From Nitrosomonas sp. (GTDB lineage: Bacteria > Pseudomonadota > Gammaproteobacteria > Burkholderiales > Nitrosomonadaceae): a stretch of 39,704 nt of DNA. Numbering within the stretch: position 1 is the stretch's first letter; each line of letters starts with the position of its first letter. The DNA lies in the NCBI GenBank assembly GCA_017984435.1, contig JAGNZK010000027.1, positions 1-39,704 on the forward strand. The letters are read 5' to 3'. Below the pieces are notes generated by a model that was given only the letters and a program-made list of their open reading frames with translations, ran no database searches and had not been told where the DNA came from. The translations under genes and the position numbers were made by a program. Positions 7,897-17,604 of this stretch are shown piece by piece.

Positions 7897-9333
7897 ATGA
7901 GCGCAGTATTGCAAAGTCTGGTTAATCAACCGTATAAACATGGCTTCGTTACTGAAATTGAGTCCGATATCGCACCTAAAGGACTCAATGAAGAAATTAT
8001 CCGATTAATCTCGACCAAAAAGAATGAGCCCGAGTGGCTTTTATCATTTCGCCTGAAAGCCTATCAGAAATGGCTGACAATGACTGCGCCTGAATGGCAG
8101 AATGTTCATTATCCAAAAATTGATTTTCAGGCGATCAGTTATTATTCAGCGCCAAAACCAAAGAAGAAATTGGCCAGCATGGATGAAGTTGATCCTGAAT
8201 TATTGCGCACATTCGAGAAGCTGGGCGTGCCTATGCATGAACGTGCAGCGCTTGCCGGTGTAGCCGTCGATGTCATCTTTGACAGTGTTTCAGTAGCAAC
8301 CACCTACAAGGAAAAACTTGCTGAGGTGGGTATTATTTTCTGTTCCATTTCGGAAGCGGTACAAAACTACCCCGAACTCATCCAAAAATATTTAGGCTCT
8401 GTTGTTCCCGTTGGGGATAACTACTTTGCAGCGTTAAATTCCGCCGTGTTTACGGATGGTTCTTTTTGTTTCATTCCCAAAGGCGTTAAATGCCCAATGG
8501 ATTTATCCACCTATTTCCGTATCAATACGGAAGGGTCCGGGCAGTTTGAGCGAACATTAATTATTGCTGAAGAAGGTGCATCAGTTTCCTATCTCGAAGG
8601 CTGTACCGCACCTAGATTTGACACTAATCAACTACATGCGGCAGTCGTTGAATTAATTGCATTGGATAATGCTGACATTAAATATTCAACGGTACAGAAT
8701 TGGTATGCTGGCGATGAAAACGGTGTTGGCGGCATATTCAATTTTGTCACCAAGCGAGGATTGGCCAAAGGTGTTAATTCCCGGATTTCCTGGACACAGG
8801 TGGAAACGGGTTCTGCCATTACATGGAAATATCCATCCTGCATTTTACGTGGCGATAACTCTGTGGGTGAGTTTTACTCGGTAGCCGTCACAAATAACTA
8901 TCAACAAGCGGATACCGGGACGAAAATGATCCATCTCGGAAAAAACACGCGCAGCACTATCGTCAGCAAAGGTATTTCAGCAGGACACTCGAACAGTAGT
9001 TACCGTGGTCTTGTGCGCATTACCCCAACTGCAGAGAATGCACGCAACTATTCGCAATGTGATTCCATGTTGATTGGCGATCAATGCGGTGCGCATACTT
9101 TTCCGTATATTCAAGTACACAACAACAGCGCAACAGTCGAGCATGAAGCTTCCACTTCCAAGATTGGTGAAGATCAGCTTTTTTACTTTTCTCAGCGCGG
9201 TATTGATGCAGAGGAAGCGGTTTCAATGATTATCAATGGTTTTTGTAAAGATGTGTTTCAACAATTGCCGATGGAATTTGCGGTTGAAGCCACGAAATTA
9301 CTGAGTTTCAAGCTGGAGGGTAGTGTCGGATGA
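7897..9333 (+). CDS. sufB: Fe-S cluster scaffold subunit SufB
   Basis: 478 residues, standard for SufB. It is the scaffold subunit of the SufBC2D complex on which nascent clusters are assembled. Visible family blocks are [26 protein letters not shown], the conserved Cys in [11 protein letters not shown], the parallel beta-helix core ([18 protein letters not shown]) and the C-terminal [15 protein letters not shown] plus [11 protein letters not shown]. The ATG is preceded by aaaggaataaacc. The stop overlaps the sufC start by 4 bases (ATGA), so translation is coupled. Confidence 0.97.
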   Translation: MSAVLQSLVNQPYKHGFVTEIESDIAPKGLNEEIIRLISTKKNEPEWLLSFRLKAYQKWLTMTAPEWQNVHYPKIDFQAISYYSAPKPKKKLASMDEVDPELLRTFEKLGVPMHERAALAGVAVDVIFDSVSVATTYKEKLAEVGIIFCSISEAVQNYPELIQKYLGSVVPVGDNYFAALNSAVFTDGSFCFIPKGVKCPMDLSTYFRINTEGSGQFERTLIIAEEGASVSYLEGCTAPRFDTNQLHAAVVELIALDNADIKYSTVQNWYAGDENGVGGIFNFVTKRGLAKGVNSRISWTQVETGSAITWKYPSCILRGDNSVGEFYSVAVTNNYQQADTGTKMIHLGKNTRSTIVSKGISAGHSNSSYRGLVRITPTAENARNYSQCDSMLIGDQCGAHTFPYIQVHNNSATVEHEASTSKIGEDQLFYFSQRGIDAEEAVSMIINGFCKDVFQQLPMEFAVEATKLLSFKLEGSVG

Positions 9334-10124
9334 TTGATAAAAATAGTACAACCATCCTTTCGGTTCAAGGATTACGCGCCAGTATCAATGGCACCGAAAT
9401 TCTGAAAGGTATTGATCTCACCGTTAAGAGTGGAGAAATACACGCCATTATGGGTCTCAATGGATCGGGCAAAAGTACTTTTGCAAAGGTACTCGCTGGT
9501 CATTCAGCGTATGGAGTCACCGCAGGATCGATTCAATTTGAAGGTAAAAACTTATTGGAATTGCCTCCCGAAGAACGCGCCCGTGCCGGATTATTTTTAG
9601 CTTTCCAATATCCCATTGAAATTCCTGGTGTAGCCAACACGCAATTTCTTCGCCTCGCCTACAATACCGTACAAGGGCAACGCGGAAAAGAAGAGCTAGA
9701 TCCACTTGAGTTTGATGATTTTGTGCGTGAAAAAATGAAATTACTGGACATGAAACCCGATTTCCTGGATCGCAGTGTCAATGAAGGTTTTTCCGGTGGC
9801 GAGAAAAAACGTAATGAAATTCTGCAAATGGCACTACTGGAACCCAAACTCAGTATTCTGGACGAAACAGATTCGGGACTGGATATTGACGCACTTAAAA
9901 TTGTGGCCAATGGGGTCAATCAGATCGCCAATCAAAATAACGCAACAATTCTGGTAACGCATTATCAACGCTTGCTGGATTATATCGTACCCGATTTTGT
10001 ACATGTCATGCAGGCAGGTCGCATTGTCATGACAGGCGGTAAGGAGTTAGCACTGGAGCTGGAAACACGCGGCTATGACTGGATCAATGCAAACAAACAA
10101 TCCGTTGCCGGAGTCATCGCATGA
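9330..10124 (+). CDS. sufC: SUF complex ATPase SufC
   Basis: 264 residues, an ABC-type soluble ATPase. Walker A is GLNGSGKST, the signature region is [15 protein letters not shown], Walker B and the catalytic region are [17 protein letters not shown], and the switch His is in LVTHYQR. It binds SufB and SufD and powers the conformational change needed for cluster formation. It overlaps sufB at the 5' end and sufD at the 3' end (4 bases each), a tightly coupled arrangement that suits a fixed-stoichiometry complex. Confidence 0.97.
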   Translation: MIDKNSTTILSVQGLRASINGTEILKGIDLTVKSGEIHAIMGLNGSGKSTFAKVLAGHSAYGVTAGSIQFEGKNLLELPPEERARAGLFLAFQYPIEIPGVANTQFLRLAYNTVQGQRGKEELDPLEFDDFVREKMKLLDMKPDFLDRSVNEGFSGGEKKRNEILQMALLEPKLSILDETDSGLDIDALKIVANGVNQIANQNNATILVTHYQRLLDYIVPDFVHVMQAGRIVMTGGKELALELETRGYDWINANKQSVAGVIA

Positions 10125-11422
10125 ATGAAATAGTGCCTACGAATTATCTCGAGTGCCTGCTTAAATCATGGTCGACAAAACCAACCGAATTGCTGCCCTG
10201 GTTGAGTCAATTACGTGCACAGGCCATTGATCATGTCGGTACACAAAGACTGCCCAATAAACGTGATGAAGAATGGCGCTTCACGGACATTTCGTCATTA
10301 GCCCACTTGCCCTATCAACCGTCACAACCTGAATACAATCTGCAAGCGCAGGATATTGAGCACTTGTACTTGAAAGAAGCAAAGAATCGTCTGGTGTTTG
10401 TTGATGGTCACTATTCTCCGCAGTTATCGACCACTATTGACCCGACAGTACTTATGATTGGCAATCTGCCGGCATTCTTATCCACGCATGCATCAATGTT
10501 GGAATCTCACCTGGGGCAATACGCAAAATTTGACAACAACGTATTTACCGCGCTGAATACAGCATTTCTGCGGGATGGTGCCCTGATAGTGGTTCCGAAA
10601 AACACCGCTATTGCTGAGCCGATTCACCTGTTGTTTATTGCCACGCAAAATGAAGTCACCAGTTATCCGCGCTGTTTATTGATCGGTGAAACGGGAAGCA
10701 ATGTAACACTGGTTGAAGATTATGTCGCCTTGCAGCAAGCAACTTACATCACCAATTCGGTCACAGAAATCAGTCTGGCCGCCAATGCACACGCCAAACA
10801 CATTCGCATCCAGCGTGAAAGCACGCGGGCTTTTCATCTGGCAAACTGCGTGGTATCGCTGGCGCATGCCAGCAACTATCAATCGGTCAGCATTTCACTG
10901 GGATCGCAGATTTCCCGCTACAACCTGGATGTTGGATTAACGGATGAAGCGGCAGAATGTACCATCGATGGATTGACTCTGATTTCAGATCGTCAACTAG
11001 CCGACACGCACACCTGTATCGATCATCTCAAGCCTAACGGTACCAGCCGTCAGCAGCATAAATGCATTGTCGATGACGCAGCACACGCCGTATTTAATGG
11101 AAAAATCATGGTGCGTCCGCATGCGCAACGTACCAACTCAGCGCAATCCAGTCGCAACCTATTACTCAGTAAGACAGCACAAGTGGATACTAAACCGCAA
11201 CTGGAAATTTTTGCCGATGATGTCAAATGCGCGCATGGCGCGACGGTTGGTCAGTTGGATCAGGAAGAAATTTTTTATCTGGAAAGCCGGGGTTTATCAG
11301 AAATAGCTGCACGCAATTTATTAACCTATGCATTTGGTGCGGAAATCATCGGCCGTATCCCTGTCAGCTCGCTTAAACAGCAATTGGAACAAGCGGTTCT
11401 TAATCAGACCCAGAGTAACTAA
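10121..11422 (+). CDS. sufD: SUF complex subunit SufD
   Basis: 433 residues. The N-terminal [10 protein letters not shown] block is followed by a beta-helix domain and a C-terminal [18 protein letters not shown] / [19 protein letters not shown], all SufD hallmarks. It is the SufB paralogue that completes SufBC2D and is implicated in iron entry; the conserved His in CAHGATVG is visible. It begins inside the sufC stop and ends two bases before sufS. Confidence 0.96.
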   Translation: MNEIVPTNYLECLLKSWSTKPTELLPWLSQLRAQAIDHVGTQRLPNKRDEEWRFTDISSLAHLPYQPSQPEYNLQAQDIEHLYLKEAKNRLVFVDGHYSPQLSTTIDPTVLMIGNLPAFLSTHASMLESHLGQYAKFDNNVFTALNTAFLRDGALIVVPKNTAIAEPIHLLFIATQNEVTSYPRCLLIGETGSNVTLVEDYVALQQATYITNSVTEISLAANAHAKHIRIQRESTRAFHLANCVVSLAHASNYQSVSISLGSQISRYNLDVGLTDEAAECTIDGLTLISDRQLADTHTCIDHLKPNGTSRQQHKCIVDDAAHAVFNGKIMVRPHAQRTNSAQSSRNLLLSKTAQVDTKPQLEIFADDVKCAHGATVGQLDQEEIFYLESRGLSEIAARNLLTYAFGAEIIGRIPVSSLKQQLEQAVLNQTQSN

Positions 11423-11424
11423 CC

Positions 11425-12684
11425 ATGAATCCAGCGAATGTCTCTCTAAAATCTGAAATTTCCTCCGACTTTGATTGGAAAAGAATCCGCGCCGATTTTC
11501 CTATCCTTAATCTTAAAATAGACGGTAAACCGCTCGTCTATCTTGACAACGCCGCGTCCAGTCAAATGCCGCAGCAAGTCATCGATCGCTTGGTAAAATA
11601 CCAAACCACGCAACATGCCAATATCAATCGTGCTGTCCACTATCTATCCGAAGTTGCCACGATGGAGTATCACAACGCACGTTGCACATTGCAACAATTC
11701 ATCAATGCACGTGAAGATCGCGAAATCATCTTTACCAGCGGTACAACCGATGCCATTAATCTGGTGATGCACGGTTATGGACGTAAATTTATTAAAGCCG
11801 GCGACGAAATCATTCTGACCACGCTGGAACATCATTCCAATATCGTACCCTGGCAAATGCTGGCCAATGAAAAAGGTGCAAAAATCCGTGTCGTTCCGAT
11901 TAATGACAAGGGAGAATTGGAAATTGATGAATATGAAAAATTATTTAATGAACGTACCAAGTTTGTTGGTCTGATTCATGTATCGAATGCGCTCGGCACG
12001 ATCAATCCCATCAAGCGCATGATTGATTTTGCTCACCAACATGGCGTTCCTGTCCTGATTGATGGCGCACAGGCAGCACCTCATATCACCATTGACGTGC
12101 AAGCGCTCGATTGCGATTTCTACACTTTTTCTGCCCATAAACTCTGTGGCCCAACCGGGGTTGGCATTCTCTATGGCAAAGCTGCTTTACTGGAAGCCAT
12201 GCAACCCTTTAAAGGCGGTGGTGACATGATTACTTCCGTCACTTTTGAGGAAACGATCTACAATACCATTCCGCATAAATTTGAAGCCGGTACACCGCCT
12301 ATCGCTGCTGCCATTGGTTTTGGCGCTGCCGTTGATTATTTGACGGCTATTGGCATTGAACACATTGCTGCATATGAGTCCACCTTGCTGGATTATGCAA
12401 CGGAATGCCTGAATGCGATTCCAGGTGTCAGAATCATTGGTACGGCTGCAGAAAAAACAGCTGTCATTTCCTTTACGATCGATGGCATTCATCCGCATGA
12501 TATCGGTACCATTTTAAATGAGGACGGCGTTGCAGTTCGTACCGGACACCATTGTGCACAACCGGTGATGCAGCGTTTTAATGTACCGGCCACTTCCCGG
12601 GCCTCATTTGCCTTCTATAATAAAAAGGCAGAAGTTGATGCCTTGGTAGCGGGCATTAAAACTGTTCAAAAGGTTTTTTTATAA
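11425..12684 (+). CDS. sufS: Cysteine desulfurase SufS
   Basis: 419 residues, a class V PLP enzyme that removes sulfur from cysteine as a persulfide. The N-terminal block is IRADFPIL and VYLDNAASSQMP; HHSNIVPWQ follows; the PLP-binding Lys is in TFSAHKLCGPTG; the catalytic Cys is in RTGHHCAQPVM near the C-terminus, in the short loop typical of group II desulfurases. Such enzymes need a sulfur acceptor, and the next gene encodes SufU. The TAA stop shares one base with the sufU ATG. Confidence 0.96.
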   Translation: MNPANVSLKSEISSDFDWKRIRADFPILNLKIDGKPLVYLDNAASSQMPQQVIDRLVKYQTTQHANINRAVHYLSEVATMEYHNARCTLQQFINAREDREIIFTSGTTDAINLVMHGYGRKFIKAGDEIILTTLEHHSNIVPWQMLANEKGAKIRVVPINDKGELEIDEYEKLFNERTKFVGLIHVSNALGTINPIKRMIDFAHQHGVPVLIDGAQAAPHITIDVQALDCDFYTFSAHKLCGPTGVGILYGKAALLEAMQPFKGGGDMITSVTFEETIYNTIPHKFEAGTPPIAAAIGFGAAVDYLTAIGIEHIAAYESTLLDYATECLNAIPGVRIIGTAAEKTAVISFTIDGIHPHDIGTILNEDGVAVRTGHHCAQPVMQRFNVPATSRASFAFYNKKAEVDALVAGIKTVQKVFL

Positions 12685-13166
12685 TGCACACCAACTCACT
12701 GTATCAGGAAGTCATTCTCGACCATAATCGAAAACCACGTAATTATGGCAAGTTGGATCATGCCAGCCACCAGGCAGTCGGCCATAATCCCTTATGTGGC
12801 GATCGCTTAGATATTACACTGCAACTTGAGCATGACCAGATCAATAGCATTGCATTCCAAGGTGAGTCCTGCGCAATCTGCAAGGCATCCGCTTCGATGA
12901 TGACGGCAGCAGTAAAAGGAAAATCCCGTTGCGATGCAGAAACACTGATTCATGAGTTTCGTGAATTAGCCACTGGAAAACTGGATCTCAATCACCCGCA
13001 CCATCTCGGACGCCTCACCGTTTTCTCCGGTATACGAGATCTACCGACACGCGTTAAATGTGCAATCTTACCTTGGCATACCTTGCATGCCGCACTCAAT
13101 TCAATCGCCAGCACATCGACTGAAGCCAATAATGATTCAGCGCAAGCGGTATCTAGTAGTTCTTAG
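12684..13166 (+). CDS. sufU: SufU-type sulfur transfer/scaffold protein
   Basis: 160 residues of the IscU-like fold. The three conserved cysteines are in NPLCGDR, GESCAICKASASMM and RVKCAILPWHTL, with the Asp of CGDR. The insertion between the second and third Cys and the ILPW ending mark it as SufU rather than IscU. SufU takes persulfide from SufS, replacing SufE. It starts one base into the sufS stop. The tail after about residue 140 is low-complexity Ser/Ala/Thr. The 137-base gap to nfu has only a short tgtatc repeat (about 13196-13207). Confidence 0.92.
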   Translation: MHTNSLYQEVILDHNRKPRNYGKLDHASHQAVGHNPLCGDRLDITLQLEHDQINSIAFQGESCAICKASASMMTAAVKGKSRCDAETLIHEFRELATGKLDLNHPHHLGRLTVFSGIRDLPTRVKCAILPWHTLHAALNSIASTSTEANNDSAQAVSSSS

Positions 13167-13303
13167 TTTAGCGAAGTAGTACCCAATGTTAGATCTGTAT
13201 CTGTATCTATATTGATTTAATTCAGTTCCACCACAATTTAATTATAGATGCCAAACAATCTTCCTGAATATTAATTGCAAACTCAATATTGATAAAAAAT
13301 AAA

Positions 13304-13864
13304 ATGCCAAAAATTGCTGATATTGAAGGAACACCCAATAAAAATGCTTTAAAGTTCATCCTTAAAGAACCCTTAACTTGGGGTATTGCACGATCGTACG
13401 ATAACGCCGAAGCCGCTAAAGATGATCCGTTGGCTTCTGCATTATTTGATATCGATCATGTAACGAATGTTTTTTACATCGATCATTGGGTCACCGTTAC
13501 CCAAGATGGGGAAGCTAATTGGCAAGACCTGGCACGCGAAATCGCCGATCCCATTCGCTCAGCACCTGCCGCCTCAGCACAGTCCGCCGAAACGGTAGCC
13601 GCTGCCAACAATGCACTTTCCGACTTAAGCCCGGAAGATCAATTACGTCTGGAAAGAATCAATGTTCTGCTGGATGAGGAAGTACGCCCCTATCTGCAGC
13701 ACGATGGCGGCGATTTACATATCTTAGGACTCGAAGGCAATATCTTGCACATCCACTACCAAGGCGCATGCGGCACCTGCCCCAGTTCCATATCAGGCAC
13801 CCTCAGAGGCATTGAAAATATGCTAAAAACCATCGAGCCTGATATACAAGTCATCGCCAGTTAA
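13304..13864 (+). CDS. Nfu-type Fe-S carrier (Nfu_N plus NifU C-terminal domain)
   Basis: 186 residues. The N-terminal half (MPKIADIEGTPNKNALKF to about residue 90) matches the Nfu_N scaffold domain. An Ala-rich linker follows, then a NifU-like C-terminal domain with EEVRPYLQHDGGDLHILG and the CGTCPSS motif, whose CxxC pair binds a shared [4Fe-4S] cluster. It acts as a late-stage carrier to target enzymes. The ATG at 13304 is preferred over an upstream in-frame TTG (13289) because the family begins at MPKI. It ends the Fe-S locus; 13865-13967 holds nothing recognisable. Confidence 0.9.
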   Translation: MPKIADIEGTPNKNALKFILKEPLTWGIARSYDNAEAAKDDPLASALFDIDHVTNVFYIDHWVTVTQDGEANWQDLAREIADPIRSAPAASAQSAETVAAANNALSDLSPEDQLRLERINVLLDEEVRPYLQHDGGDLHILGLEGNILHIHYQGACGTCPSSISGTLRGIENMLKTIEPDIQVIAS

Positions 13865-13967
13865 TAGCAGTTTTCTAATCAATTCTCTGGAAAATGATGA
13901 TGACACCAACGGCTTTTCGTTCCCGTTCGAGGTAGCTGCAATCATTTAAGATTTTTTGGTTGCTATC

Positions 13968-14960
13968 TTACGGTACCGGAAGCAATAGTCCACGTAACGT
14001 CAGCCCCACATTCGAGTCCGTATCCCGCAGTACCGGCATCGAATCCCAGTGCGGCTCGCTCATCGTACCCAGTAGATCGCGCATCTCGACAATCACCAAT
14101 TCCTGCAACTCTCGGTCAGGCTGAGCTGCGACGCTAACAAGAAAAATAGCATCGGCTGCATGCGAACTCCCGATGTTCGCCTCGATCTGTTGGCGAGTCT
14201 GAGGCATCGGTCCATCCTGCGCAGAGACAACGAATAGCAACCCATCACTCGCGATTGACGGCGGCCCGATCCTGGACGGCAGTCCCGCCAGCGACGGCAC
14301 AGTGAGATCCACAGCGTCCGACTGACCGAGTGCGACGAGCGCACGCCCGATAGGTAACGGTTGCAACCCATGCAGTGTCAGGCGGATATTCGGATCCGTT
14401 TCTCTGATCAATGGCATAGTGTTCCAACGTGGATCCCCCGCTTGTTCCAATACCTCCCGCATTTCAATAATTACGAGTTGGAGTAACTCTGCATCAACAT
14501 CGGCCATTTTCGTCACGAGAATGGCATCCATCGCGCGAGGAAGCGAGGCCACGGCTTCCGCATCGAGATGCGTCTGCGGCATAGGGCCGTCCTGCGCTGA
14601 GACAACGAACAATACTGTATCCACGGGCCTCGGGGTACCACCGTACTGTACCGGGAGCCCGGCTAGCAACGGCTTTGCTGTATTGACATGATCGGGGTGG
14701 CCAAGGACGACAATCATGACCCTGCTTGCTGTTAGCAATAAATTAGGCAAACTGTCAATGTAAATCGGATTGACATTCCCCCAAGGACCACCCAATACAT
14801 AGACGTCGTTATCGGTTGTGTTAACACCTGCATAAATAGTTGTTTCCGGATAAAACCGAAACAACCACGGTTCGCTACTTTGTGTTGTTTGATGGTTGGG
14901 AAAATACTGCGAATAATTATTCTCAGCCCAGTTAAACAATAAATATCGCTTCTCATTCAT
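13968..14960 (-). CDS. Protein of two degenerate EF-Tu G-domain fragments behind a WAE/FP module
   Basis: 330 residues, no signal peptide. Residues 6-75 form a small module (FNWAENNYSQYFPNHQTTQS, WLFRFYPETTIYAGV, DVYVLGGPWG), a pattern seen at the ends of various proteobacterial proteins. Residues 80-203 and 204-330 are tandem copies of a segment resembling EF-Tu from its G3 region through G5: GHPDHVN (compare PGHADYVKN), the identical stretch VVSAQDGPMPQT at 119-130 and 244-255, ELLQLVIIEMREVL (compare ELLELVEMEVRELL) and MPLIRETD. The P-loop is absent and the NKxD motif is TKMAD in copy 1 and lost in copy 2, so GTP binding is unlikely. The DNA is GC-richer than its neighbours (40 of 60 bases at 14281-14340). 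The ATG follows the stop of the DCC gene directly (TAGATG). Function unknown. Confidence 0.75.
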   Translation of the reverse strand: MNEKRYLLFNWAENNYSQYFPNHQTTQSSEPWLFRFYPETTIYAGVNTTDNDVYVLGGPWGNVNPIYIDSLPNLLLTASRVMIVVLGHPDHVNTAKPLLAGLPVQYGGTPRPVDTVLFVVSAQDGPMPQTHLDAEAVASLPRAMDAILVTKMADVDAELLQLVIIEMREVLEQAGDPRWNTMPLIRETDPNIRLTLHGLQPLPIGRALVALGQSDAVDLTVPSLAGLPSRIGPPSIASDGLLFVVSAQDGPMPQTRQQIEANIGSSHAADAIFLVSVAAQPDRELQELVIVEMRDLLGTMSEPHWDSMPVLRDTDSNVGLTLRGLLLPVP

Positions 14961-15332
14961 CTATAGGCGCCCGCTTCTTTTCAAACGCCGATTGACCATG
15001 CGATGGTAAAGCGATGCCAGCAATGGCCGAATCACCGGCAGACCGATCAGCCAAGCCAGCGGTTTTAGTAGTGATACCCGCGACATCAGCAAGATATAAG
15101 CATCAAGTTCGGAAACTATCTGTTGATACTCATCGCGAACATGCAATTCAGATAAAGCCTTGTGAGGATCAATACCCATATCACGCAGCTGCGCATCCTG
15201 CCCGCTGATATCGAACCAACACACATCTTCCCCATCTTTTCCCGCTAGCCTCTCATAGCTCTCCCGATCCTTGATGCAACTGGGACATGCGCCATCATAA
15301 AAAACAGTGATCTTTGGCTTTTCTTCACTCAT
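14961..15332 (-). CDS. DCC family thiol-disulfide oxidoreductase (DUF393)
   Basis: 123 residues. It starts ITVFYDGACPSCIKDRE, the DGxCxxC signature of the DCC/YuxK family, a thioredoxin-like cytoplasmic or membrane-proximal protein. Later blocks are VCWFDISG, LSELHVRDEYQQ and a C-terminal hydrophobic stretch with LLASLYHRMVNRRLKR. The exact redox partner is unknown. The ATG at 15332 is inside the end of the upstream kelch gene (8-base overlap), and its stop is immediately followed by the next ATG, so the three genes form one coupled unit. Confidence 0.85.
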   Translation of the reverse strand: MSEEKPKITVFYDGACPSCIKDRESYERLAGKDGEDVCWFDISGQDAQLRDMGIDPHKALSELHVRDEYQQIVSELDAYILLMSRVSLLKPLAWLIGLPVIRPLLASLYHRMVNRRLKRSGRL

Positions 15333-16326
15333 TATGTTCGACAATAGGGGGTATAAAAACTTCATTGACTTGACTAAAAGAGCCTCCCGGTGTTGGTCCA
15401 CCGCTGATTACGTATAGGCGCCCATTAACGACGGCTGAACCCAATCCATGACGTGCAGTGGGCATCGGGGCCATGGTACGCCACTGATCCATCGCAGAAT
15501 GATAGGCTTCATTCGTAGCGAATGTGCCGTCCTTCGTTTCGCCGCCAATAACATAAATCCAGTCATTGATGATACCTGCGGTTATGCCGCTACGAGGCGT
15601 TGGAAGATTCGCGCGTGGTTGCCATTGATTGGACTGCGGATCATATTCCTCAACGGTTGCCAAATTACGGTGATAATCCAGCTTAGGCCGACCACCGATA
15701 GCATAGATCCGATTTTCAGTCGCTACGACTGCCAGATGATCCCGTGGCGTAAACATGGATGCGCCGGATGACCAGGTATTCGTTTGTGGATCAAAAATTT
15801 CCACAGCACCGGAATTATGTTTACCATCATACCCGCCTATTGCATACAAACGGTTCTGATACACTGCAACGCCGAGTGCTCCGCGCGCGGTTGGCATCGG
15901 TGCCAGCTCGCGCCATTCCCGAGTCGCGGGATTGTATTGATAAACCGTGGCAACCGCATGCCAGACCGACAAGAAAGATTTTGTAAAACCGCCCACTACA
16001 TATAACATACCGTTAAGCGAAGCAATTCCCACATGATGCCGCCCTTCCGGTAGTGGCGTAGTGAATGACCAGGAATCAGCAGCCGTGTCATATACGGCCA
16101 CCTCATTACTGATGGCAAATTTCAAGACGTTGTCCAAATTGGGCCTATTAAACCCTCCCACCACATAAATCTTATCCGCAATAGCCGCTGCAGCCACTTC
16201 TGTTCGTTGTGTCGGCGCTGGCGCAGCCGTTGTCCATGTTCCTGTTGGAACATCAGCGAGTGCCGGGTTGTGTATAAAAGTAAAAAATAGAATGCCTGTG
16301 ATAATGAACAATCTTGAGATCAACAT
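15325..16326 (-). CDS. Secreted kelch-repeat beta-propeller protein
   Basis: 333 residues: a signal peptide (MLISRLFIITGILFFTF, cut near ALADV), then six kelch blades marked by IYVVGGF, LYVVGGF, LYAIGGY, IYAIGGR, IYVIGGE and LYVISGG, each followed by a Tyr and a W about 20-30 residues on. It should fold as a six-bladed propeller in the periplasm or outside the cell, a binding platform or (in some families) a sugar-acid mutarotase. ATG 16326 is chosen over 16383 because ggagg lies 8 bases upstream and the signal peptide then starts at the N-terminus. First gene of the minus-strand trio. 16327-16607 upstream shows no gene. Confidence 0.88.
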   Translation of the reverse strand: MLISRLFIITGILFFTFIHNPALADVPTGTWTTAAPAPTQRTEVAAAAIADKIYVVGGFNRPNLDNVLKFAISNEVAVYDTAADSWSFTTPLPEGRHHVGIASLNGMLYVVGGFTKSFLSVWHAVATVYQYNPATREWRELAPMPTARGALGVAVYQNRLYAIGGYDGKHNSGAVEIFDPQTNTWSSGASMFTPRDHLAVVATENRIYAIGGRPKLDYHRNLATVEEYDPQSNQWQPRANLPTPRSGITAGIINDWIYVIGGETKDGTFATNEAYHSAMDQWRTMAPMPTARHGLGSAVVNGRLYVISGGPTPGGSFSQVNEVFIPPIVEHNE

Positions 16327-16607
16327 GAAATATTCCTCCAGCAAATAATCAACTTTAGCGAGCGTGAGCTCGGTAATTTTCAATCATTGTGAATCTTCTT
16401 TCTCTGAGTAGCAATCTAAAATGCACGCAAATCCGGTTTTGATAAATCCCCGCCATCGCCGAGGCATTGATCGCTTTGAGTCAGCAATATACCCTACCGT
16501 TCTCAAATCAGCCTGAAAGCTATTTTAAATCGATTTACTATTTTGATTGCAGAGCGCACACTAACTTTTGTTCCTAATCAATTACTTTTAAGATTAACCC
16601 CATAAAA

Positions 16608-17516
16608 ATGAACATTCTCATGACCGGTGCAACAGGGTTCATTGGTCGGCACCTGGTATGGCGTCTGCAACAAGACCATCATACGATCAAAGTGCTGAGC
16701 CGGAATGGCATGCGCGCCAACCAAGAGTTAGGTGTATCGGCGTACGACTGGGACTATGCCAAAGAGGAAGTACCGGCCGCAGCACTGGAAAATATCCAGG
16801 TAATCATTCATTTGATGGGTGAAAATCTAGGTAATGGCCGCTGGACAGAGGAGCGCAAACGCGAGATTTATGATTCGCGCATCTTGAGTACTCGCAAACT
16901 AGTGTCAGCGGCGCCTTCCAGTGTGGAATGTTTTATCTGTGCTTCAGCGATCGGTATTTATCCCGGTCAGGGAGATGATGTTTATGATGAATCCTATGGC
17001 GTGCCTGATCATGGAAATTTCATGCAAACCATTTGCCATGACTGGGAAAAAGAGGCAGCGAACATTGAAAGCAAAGGGGTACGCCGGGTTAGCATTCGTA
17101 CCGGTATTGTATTGGGTGATGGCGGCATGCTGGCAAAGCTCTTGCCACTATTCAAACTGGGATTAGGCGGTCCTGTTGGTGATGGATGCCAATGGCTCCC
17201 ATGGATTCATATTCACGACCTGGTTTCGGCATACATAGCTGCCACCTTGGATACGCGCTATCACGGTGCGATAAATGTCGTTTCACCCAGCCCGGTACAA
17301 TATCGGGACTTTGCCACTGCTCTCGGTAGAACACTCCATCGTCCCGCATTCTTTCCTACCCCGGCTTTTATCTTGAAACTGGCATTAGGAGAAGCAGCTG
17401 CCTTGGCCCTCAACAGCTATCACATCGTGCCCACGAAATTGCTGCAGACATATGGCTTTGAATTCAAATTTACCGATCTATCTACCGCGCTTGAGGATTT
17501 ATTCGGGAAAGGCTGA
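16608..17516 (+). CDS. TIGR01777 family NAD(P)-dependent epimerase (YfcH-like)
   Basis: 302 residues, an atypical short-chain dehydrogenase. The Rossmann motif TGATGFIGRHL is at residues 6-16, followed by IHLMGENLGNGRW, the family-typical SASAIGIYP-like stretch (CASAIGIYPGQGD), VRRVSIRTGIVLG and WIHIHDLV. The C-terminal DUF1731 region is present (NVVSPSPVQYRDFATALG and a C-terminal FKFTDLSTALEDLF). The substrate of this family is not established. It is alone on the plus strand and convergent with efp across a shared terminator. Confidence 0.9.
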   Translation: MNILMTGATGFIGRHLVWRLQQDHHTIKVLSRNGMRANQELGVSAYDWDYAKEEVPAAALENIQVIIHLMGENLGNGRWTEERKREIYDSRILSTRKLVSAAPSSVECFICASAIGIYPGQGDDVYDESYGVPDHGNFMQTICHDWEKEAANIESKGVRRVSIRTGIVLGDGGMLAKLLPLFKLGLGGPVGDGCQWLPWIHIHDLVSAYIAATLDTRYHGAINVVSPSPVQYRDFATALGRTLHRPAFFPTPAFILKLALGEAAALALNSYHIVPTKLLQTYGFEFKFTDLSTALEDLFGKG

Positions 17517-17563
17517 AACAGTTTCGTAATGATTTGAAACGCCTGCATTGCTGATGATCTAAT

Positions 17564-17589
17564 AAAAAAGCGGCATTAGCCGCTTTTTT
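17564..17589. terminator. Bidirectional intrinsic terminator
   Basis: Perfect 11-base arms aaaaaagcggc (17564-17574) and gccgctttttt (17579-17589) around an atta loop give a GC stem flanked by A-run and T-run. It sits between the convergent epimerase gene and efp and can stop transcription from both sides. Confidence 0.92.
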
Positions 17590-17604
17590 AGATTCGAATA
17601 TGTA

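Noticed and set aside
13168-13303. Short tgtatc repeats before nfu as an operator
   Set aside because: Only two or three imperfect units in AT-rich sequence; likely chance.
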